From positions 198,372 to 262,371 of the forward strand of contig NZ_KQ236743.1 in the NCBI RefSeq assembly GCF_001185345.1: a DNA stretch of 64,000 nt, read 5' to 3'. Below, piece by piece: positions 60,075 to 64,000 of this stretch. Within the stretch, counting starts at the first letter, position 1. Every line of letters begins with the position of its first letter. Below the pieces are notes generated by a model, which worked only from the letters and a program-made list of their open reading frames with translations, did no database searches and was not told the DNA's origin. The translations under genes and the position numbers were made by a program. The DNA is from Dorea sp. D27. GTDB taxonomy: Bacteria > Bacillota > Clostridia > Lachnospirales > Lachnospiraceae.

Positions 60075-61604
60075 ATGAGTACATTTGCAGATGTTTTTTT
60101 TAATATCATGCAGCCATATCATCTGATGTGTGTTGCCGGAGGGGTGCTGATTGGCATACTCGTAGGTGTCATGCCTGGGCTTTCATCTGTTATGGGGATG
60201 TCGGTAACACTGCCGCTCACCTTGTCGCTTGACGGATATGGGGGTATACTTATGATGCTCGGAATTTTCTGTGGGGCCATCTATGGAGGATCCATAACAG
60301 CGATACTAATCAATACGCCGGGGACGGCTAATTCTGCCGCCACCTGTCTGGACGGGCATCCGATGGTGACGAAGCTGAAACAGCCGGGACGGGCGCTTGG
60401 CATATCTACGACCGCCTCGCTCTGTGGAGGGATTTTTTCGGCGTTTGTCCTGCTGTGGACAGCACCACTGCTGGCGAAAGTTGCACTCAAGTTTAGCGCG
60501 CCGGAGTATTTTGCGCTTGGGGTCTTTGGCCTTAGTATCGTAACGAGCGTATCCAGCAAATCCATATGGAAAGGAATTCTGGGAGCATTTCTTGGCCTTT
60601 TCCTCTCAACCATTGGAATGGATACAATCAACGGCTCATACCGGTTTACATTTGACCGTATATACCTGACAGGAGGAATCAACTTCGTCCCTGTGCTGAT
60701 TGGGCTCTTTGCCCTGTCGCAGGGGCTTATCTCTGTTGAAGAACAGTTTGGGAAGGCGAAGGAGAAGGTTAAGGGAAAGCTGGAGCGGGTGCTTCCTACG
60801 AAAGCTGACCTGAAAGCGATATGGGCTACCATCTTGAGATCCAGCATTCTCGGATCTGTCATAGGTGCCATACCTGGGACAGGAGGAGACATCGCATCAT
60901 GGATAGGATACAATGAGGCTAAGAGATGGTCCAAACATCCGGAGAAGTTTGGGGAAGGTGTTCCCGAGGGTATAGCTGCCCCGGAAGCGGCCAACAATGC
61001 AGTGTGCGGGGGTGCCCTCATCCCACTTCTGACACTTGGAATCCCGGGGGATGCCTGTACTGCTATCATGCTCGGCGCATTGATGGTCCAGGGAATCGTG
61101 CCAGGACCGCTGTTGTTCGTAGAGCAGACAGACAAGGTGTATACGATAATCATAGGCCTGTTCGTCGCGAATATTGCCATGGGTATTCTCGGATATCTTG
61201 GTATCCGCGTATTTTCCAAGATTGTAAATGTGCCGAATAAGCTGATGGTGCCGATTATATTTGTGTTCTGCTTTGTGGGTACGTATGCCTTGAATAACAA
61301 CATTTATGATGTGTTTTTGATGATTATAGCCGGCTTTATCGGATTTTTTCTTCTGAAGCTGGACTTTTCCATACCGCCCATCATATTGGGTATGATTCTA
61401 GGTAAGACGATTGAGAATAATTTCAGACGCTCCCTCGTCATATCCAATGGAAACCCGCTGATTTTCTTTCAGCATCCTATATCACTGGCGCTGCTTATAA
61501 TAGCGTTTGCAGCAGTCTTTTATCCGTTCTTCCAGCCTGCCATCAAAAGAAAACTGGCGGCAGCAAGAAGAAAGAAGGAAGAGGACAAGGAGGGCAGTCT
61601 ATGA
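60075..61604 (+). CDS. tctA: TctA large permease subunit
   Basis: 509 residues, about 12 helices. GVLIGILVGVMPGLSSVMGMSVTLPLT and the IPGTGGDIASWIGY motif near the middle are TctA hallmarks. It forms the channel for the carboxylate captured by TctC. TTT systems are more frequent in Proteobacteria and uncommon in gut Lachnospiraceae. Its stop overlaps the HIT gene start (ATGA). Confidence 0.95.
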   Translation: MSTFADVFFNIMQPYHLMCVAGGVLIGILVGVMPGLSSVMGMSVTLPLTLSLDGYGGILMMLGIFCGAIYGGSITAILINTPGTANSAATCLDGHPMVTKLKQPGRALGISTTASLCGGIFSAFVLLWTAPLLAKVALKFSAPEYFALGVFGLSIVTSVSSKSIWKGILGAFLGLFLSTIGMDTINGSYRFTFDRIYLTGGINFVPVLIGLFALSQGLISVEEQFGKAKEKVKGKLERVLPTKADLKAIWATILRSSILGSVIGAIPGTGGDIASWIGYNEAKRWSKHPEKFGEGVPEGIAAPEAANNAVCGGALIPLLTLGIPGDACTAIMLGALMVQGIVPGPLLFVEQTDKVYTIIIGLFVANIAMGILGYLGIRVFSKIVNVPNKLMVPIIFVFCFVGTYALNNNIYDVFLMIIAGFIGFFLLKLDFSIPPIILGMILGKTIENNFRRSLVISNGNPLIFFQHPISLALLIIAFAAVFYPFFQPAIKRKLAAARRKKEEDKEGSL

Positions 61605-62029
61605 GTTGCGTGTATTGTGAAGAAGAAATCAGCACGGATCTCATCCGGATAGGCAATGTGAAGAAGCATACGCTCTATCTGCACCGTGACCAGACATATC
61701 CCGGCCGCTGCATCCTGGCGGCACGGCAGCACATAAAGAAGGTGACGGATCTGTCCGGGGAAGAATATCTGGAATTGTGCGGGGAAGTATATACGGCTGC
61801 TGAGATTCTGAACCGTCTGTTCACCCCGGACAAGATTAACTTCGTCATATTGGGAGACTGTTCAGAGCATCTGCATGTACATATCGTCCCCAAGTATGTG
61901 GGTAAGAAGAACTGGGGAAAATTATTCGAGATGAATGAGGGCTCCCCTGTCTGCCTGAAGGAAGAGGAATACGAAGCTATGAGACAGAGAATCTTAAAAG
62001 AGCTGGAGAAGGAGGGGGCCGTACAGTGA
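61601..62029 (+). CDS. HIT-family protein
   Basis: 142 residues. The histidine triad HLHVHIVP sits at about residues 87-94, and the N-terminal CVYCEEE is a zinc-binding pair. HIT proteins hydrolyse or transfer nucleotidyl groups (for example, dinucleoside polyphosphates). In this operon it may clear nucleotide by-products or act on an activated sugar. It overlaps tctA and the next gene by 4 bp each. Confidence 0.9.
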   Translation: MSCVYCEEEISTDLIRIGNVKKHTLYLHRDQTYPGRCILAARQHIKKVTDLSGEEYLELCGEVYTAAEILNRLFTPDKINFVILGDCSEHLHVHIVPKYVGKKNWGKLFEMNEGSPVCLKEEEYEAMRQRILKELEKEGAVQ

Positions 62030-62931
62030 AGCTAAAAGAAAAGTTCTATCCGTCTCTCCTTGCATCCGAATGTTTTTATCCATATATCAGTAATGAGGAC
62101 ATCCTGCTTGATGCCATAGAGAAGATGCTGGATGATGGATACTACAAAAGAGTTGAGGCTGGCACGTTCCATTCTGTAAAGCAGCGGACCAGGCTATCGC
62201 ATATGGTTGAACGGAACCATATCGGTTACACGCAGTGGATAACGAGCGACATAGCTTCGCTTGGGCTGAATCCTGCTTCAGTCGATAAGGAGACAAGGCA
62301 AAAGACGATAGCCAAGATGATTGAGCTGGTGGATATGGCGGCTGAAAGCGGCGCAGACCGCATCGCTATGGTCAGCGGACCGGATCCAGGAGAACGGTTG
62401 AGGGAGGAAGCCCGGCTGGGACTTAAGGAAGTGCTCCAGTCTGTATTAGATAGAGTGGAAACGTATCCTCATATGGTCCTGCTGCTTGAACCGCTGGACA
62501 GAGAAGCACATAAGATGCATCTTATCGGCCCATCTGATGAGGCGGTACGACTGGCGGCACTGGCGGACGACGGACGCAAACGGTGTCTCCTGTCCTGGGA
62601 CAGTGCTCATACAGCGTTGAATGGCGAATGCTTCGGCGAATCTCTGCGTGTATCGGCACCATGCCTGGGGCATATACATCTTGCCAATGCGGTTCTGGAT
62701 CCAGAGCAGTCCGGATACGGCGACTGGCATATGCGGATGGGCAGGCCGGGCTTTCTGGATGTTCCATGCGGTACGGACATACTGACAGAGGCGGCTGCTG
62801 TTATGCAGGAGAACGTAATGCTTGGAGTATCCGTCGAGTGCAGATGTCCCGCAGATTGTAATCCATTCCGGATCGAGGCAGAATGTAGAGCGTTCTTGGA
62901 ACGGATTCTGGAACACGATGTAAGGTTATGA
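62026..62931 (+). CDS. TIM-barrel sugar phosphate isomerase/epimerase-like protein
   Basis: 301 residues from GTG 62026 with a GGAGGGG site, overlapping HIT. Barrel motifs include LLLEPLDREAHKM, SWDSAHTAL, LGHIHLANA and SVECRCP, providing Glu/Asp/His metal ligands typical of the DTE/xylose-isomerase-like AP endonuclease family 2. It could isomerise or epimerise the sugar or sugar acid that the transporter imports. Substrate unknown. Confidence 0.85.
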   Translation: MKLKEKFYPSLLASECFYPYISNEDILLDAIEKMLDDGYYKRVEAGTFHSVKQRTRLSHMVERNHIGYTQWITSDIASLGLNPASVDKETRQKTIAKMIELVDMAAESGADRIAMVSGPDPGERLREEARLGLKEVLQSVLDRVETYPHMVLLLEPLDREAHKMHLIGPSDEAVRLAALADDGRKRCLLSWDSAHTALNGECFGESLRVSAPCLGHIHLANAVLDPEQSGYGDWHMRMGRPGFLDVPCGTDILTEAAAVMQENVMLGVSVECRCPADCNPFRIEAECRAFLERILEHDVRL

Positions 62932-62941
62932 GGAGGCACAT

Positions 62942-63982
62942 ATGGAGATTCAGAAAAAACGGATTGCGCATCTGGATAAGGTATATGCAGTAGCGGCAGT
63001 TCAGATTGACGGAAGAGATTATTGTATGGCGGCTTCTGAGAACCGGGATGGAACCTGCCTTCTGATTGATATAGAGACAGAGCAGTGTGTTACCGTGTGG
63101 GACGGACCTGGAGGAGTGATGTCTCTTGTACCGGTAAGACGTGAGCAGGCTGTCCTGTCCATTGAAGCATTTTACCCGGTGTTCGATTCAAAGGAGTCCG
63201 TCATCTGCAGGACAGAGCTGGCGTTTGAGGACGGAAAGCTTAAGGCAGAGAAGAAGAAGCTCTGCAACCTGCCGTACGTACACCGCATCGGTTTGGTGTA
63301 CGAAGGAGGGAAGACCTTTCTCGTGGCGTCCATGTTATGTGCATACAAGGCTTATACAGAGGACTGGAGTCAACCCGGTTCCATTTTTGCAGGAGAATAT
63401 AAAAAAGACCGTCCTTTGGAACTTACATGTCTTTATGAGGGGCTTACGAAGAACCATGGAATGTACATTGATGAGACAAAAGGCGGCACGGAGATATATG
63501 CGGGGGCCGCGGAGGGAATCCTACATATCAGAAAAGAAGGGGACTGGAAGGTACAATTGTGGAACGTAGGTGAGACGAGTGACATATGTCTGGCCGACGT
63601 GGACGGGGACGGAACCGAAGAGATAGCTGTTATCCAGGGATTCCACGGTGAGCATATCCGTCTGCTGAAGCAGCAGGCGGGCGGCTTCTGCTGTATTGGC
63701 GAGCTTCCGCTCCAGTTCGGTCATGTCCTCTGGGCGGGAGAGATATTTGGCAGCCTTTATCTTATCGGAGGCAGCCGGGGCGGCGATAAGGAGCTGTCTC
63801 TGTACCGCGTAGAGAGAGGGGAGAAGCCAGGCTTTGAGCTTGTCTATCGTGACGTGGGAACCGGAGCTGCTCAGATAGCGGTCTTACGCGGGAAAGACAA
63901 GGTCAGGATTCTGGCGGCAAGCCATGGAGAAGATGCAGTTGACATGTATACCTTGACCATCGGAAGGAGGCAAGAAAGATGA
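62942..63982 (+). CDS. FG-GAP/VCBS-like beta-propeller protein without signal peptide
   Basis: 346 residues. The calcium-binding motif DVDGDGTEEIAV begins at Asp219, and the surrounding beta-repeats (VYAVAAVQIDGRDYCMAASENRDGTC, LYLIGGSRGGDKE) suggest a propeller. No secretion signal is visible, unusual for FG-GAP proteins, which are mostly extracellular. It lies in the transporter operon between the isomerase and a further gene, with overlapping ATGA at its end. Function unknown; a lyase or lactonase-like enzyme is possible. Confidence 0.6.
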   Translation: MEIQKKRIAHLDKVYAVAAVQIDGRDYCMAASENRDGTCLLIDIETEQCVTVWDGPGGVMSLVPVRREQAVLSIEAFYPVFDSKESVICRTELAFEDGKLKAEKKKLCNLPYVHRIGLVYEGGKTFLVASMLCAYKAYTEDWSQPGSIFAGEYKKDRPLELTCLYEGLTKNHGMYIDETKGGTEIYAGAAEGILHIRKEGDWKVQLWNVGETSDICLADVDGDGTEEIAVIQGFHGEHIRLLKQQAGGFCCIGELPLQFGHVLWAGEIFGSLYLIGGSRGGDKELSLYRVERGEKPGFELVYRDVGTGAAQIAVLRGKDKVRILAASHGEDAVDMYTLTIGRRQER

Positions 63983-64000
63983 AGAGACTATATGGAATCA
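63979..64000 (+). CDS. Start of next operon gene, cut by window end
   Basis: ATG 63979 follows GGAGG and overlaps the previous stop by 4 bp. Only the first seven codons (MKRLYGI) are visible, so nothing can be said of its function. Confidence 0.75.

Overview
The window looks like the chromosome of an anaerobic, probably gut-associated Lachnospiraceae (Clostridium cluster XIVa) bacterium. This is inferred from gene content: a trimeric electron-bifurcating [FeFe] hydrogenase with its own sensory genes, anaerobic cobalamin genes, many bifunctional flavin/Fe-S enoate-reductase-type enzymes, and XRE/MerR/TetR regulators typical of that group. No rRNA, tRNA or CRISPR array was recognised. Species cannot be assigned by eye.

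Layout. 1-2845: tail of a peptide-type solute-binding protein, then the end of a cobalamin operon (a double CobU-like fusion, cbiC, a precorrin-2 dehydrogenase). 2842-3387: convergent DNA repair methyltransferase sharing a terminator hairpin with the cobalamin operon. 3589-8206: potassium operon (degenerate TrkA-like anchor protein, trkH, trkA, a KdpD-like kinase without the Kdp sensor domain, and a KdpE-like regulator). 8239-16803: hydrogenase locus with two divergent halves. The leftward half is PHP phosphoesterase, DRTGG-like protein, sensory [FeFe]-hydrogenase-like protein, anti-sigma-type ATPase and a second DRTGG protein. The rightward half is NuoE-like, GHKL ATPase, ferredoxin, NuoF-like and HydA. 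16965-23290: housekeeping and small genes ending in a guaA whose amidotransferase domain is gutted.

23278-36992 is an integrative mobilizable element inserted at the guaA 3' end. A 14-bp direct repeat containing the last guaA codons flanks it. It carries an XRE repressor, excisionase, tyrosine integrase, a MobC-like protein, a RepA-like ATPase, a MobV relaxase and TnpV, then two paralogous XRE-repressor cassettes, then an AT-rich cargo: DNA methyltransferase, GHKL (MORC/Hsp90-like) ATPase with Ig-like domains, and a DUF1016/PDDEXK nuclease. The cargo looks like an unusual restriction or phage-defence system and is my leading candidate for a poorly described system. No type IV secretion genes are present, so transfer would need a helper.

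37102-41458 is a patchwork: an ABC exporter whose ATPase is frameshifted at a G9 tract, an unknown Cys-containing protein, an HD-domain gene remnant, and a nitroreductase/HxlR pair. 41546-50687 is a TetR-controlled operon with a GntP-type permease, two large Old-Yellow-Enzyme/Fe-S reductases of the BaiCD/BaiH/dienoyl-CoA reductase type, a TbADH-like secondary alcohol dehydrogenase, an MFS carrier and an SDR. It looks like a pathway that reduces or interconverts an imported enone, alcohol or acid. 50908-54864 holds a solitary TIR protein behind a duplicated promoter/operator, two MerR regulators, a DUF3784 protein and a YbaK-type deacylase.

54881-55572 contains two diverged inverted copies of a ~210-bp fold-back element. 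Their terminal stems differ in sequence but each is perfectly paired, suggesting a structured RNA or DNA element. 55571-64000 is a LacI-controlled catabolic cluster: PfkB kinase and LacI regulator leftward; SDR, tripartite tricarboxylate transporter (TctC-B-A), HIT protein, TIM-barrel isomerase and an FG-GAP-like protein rightward, continuing past the window edge.
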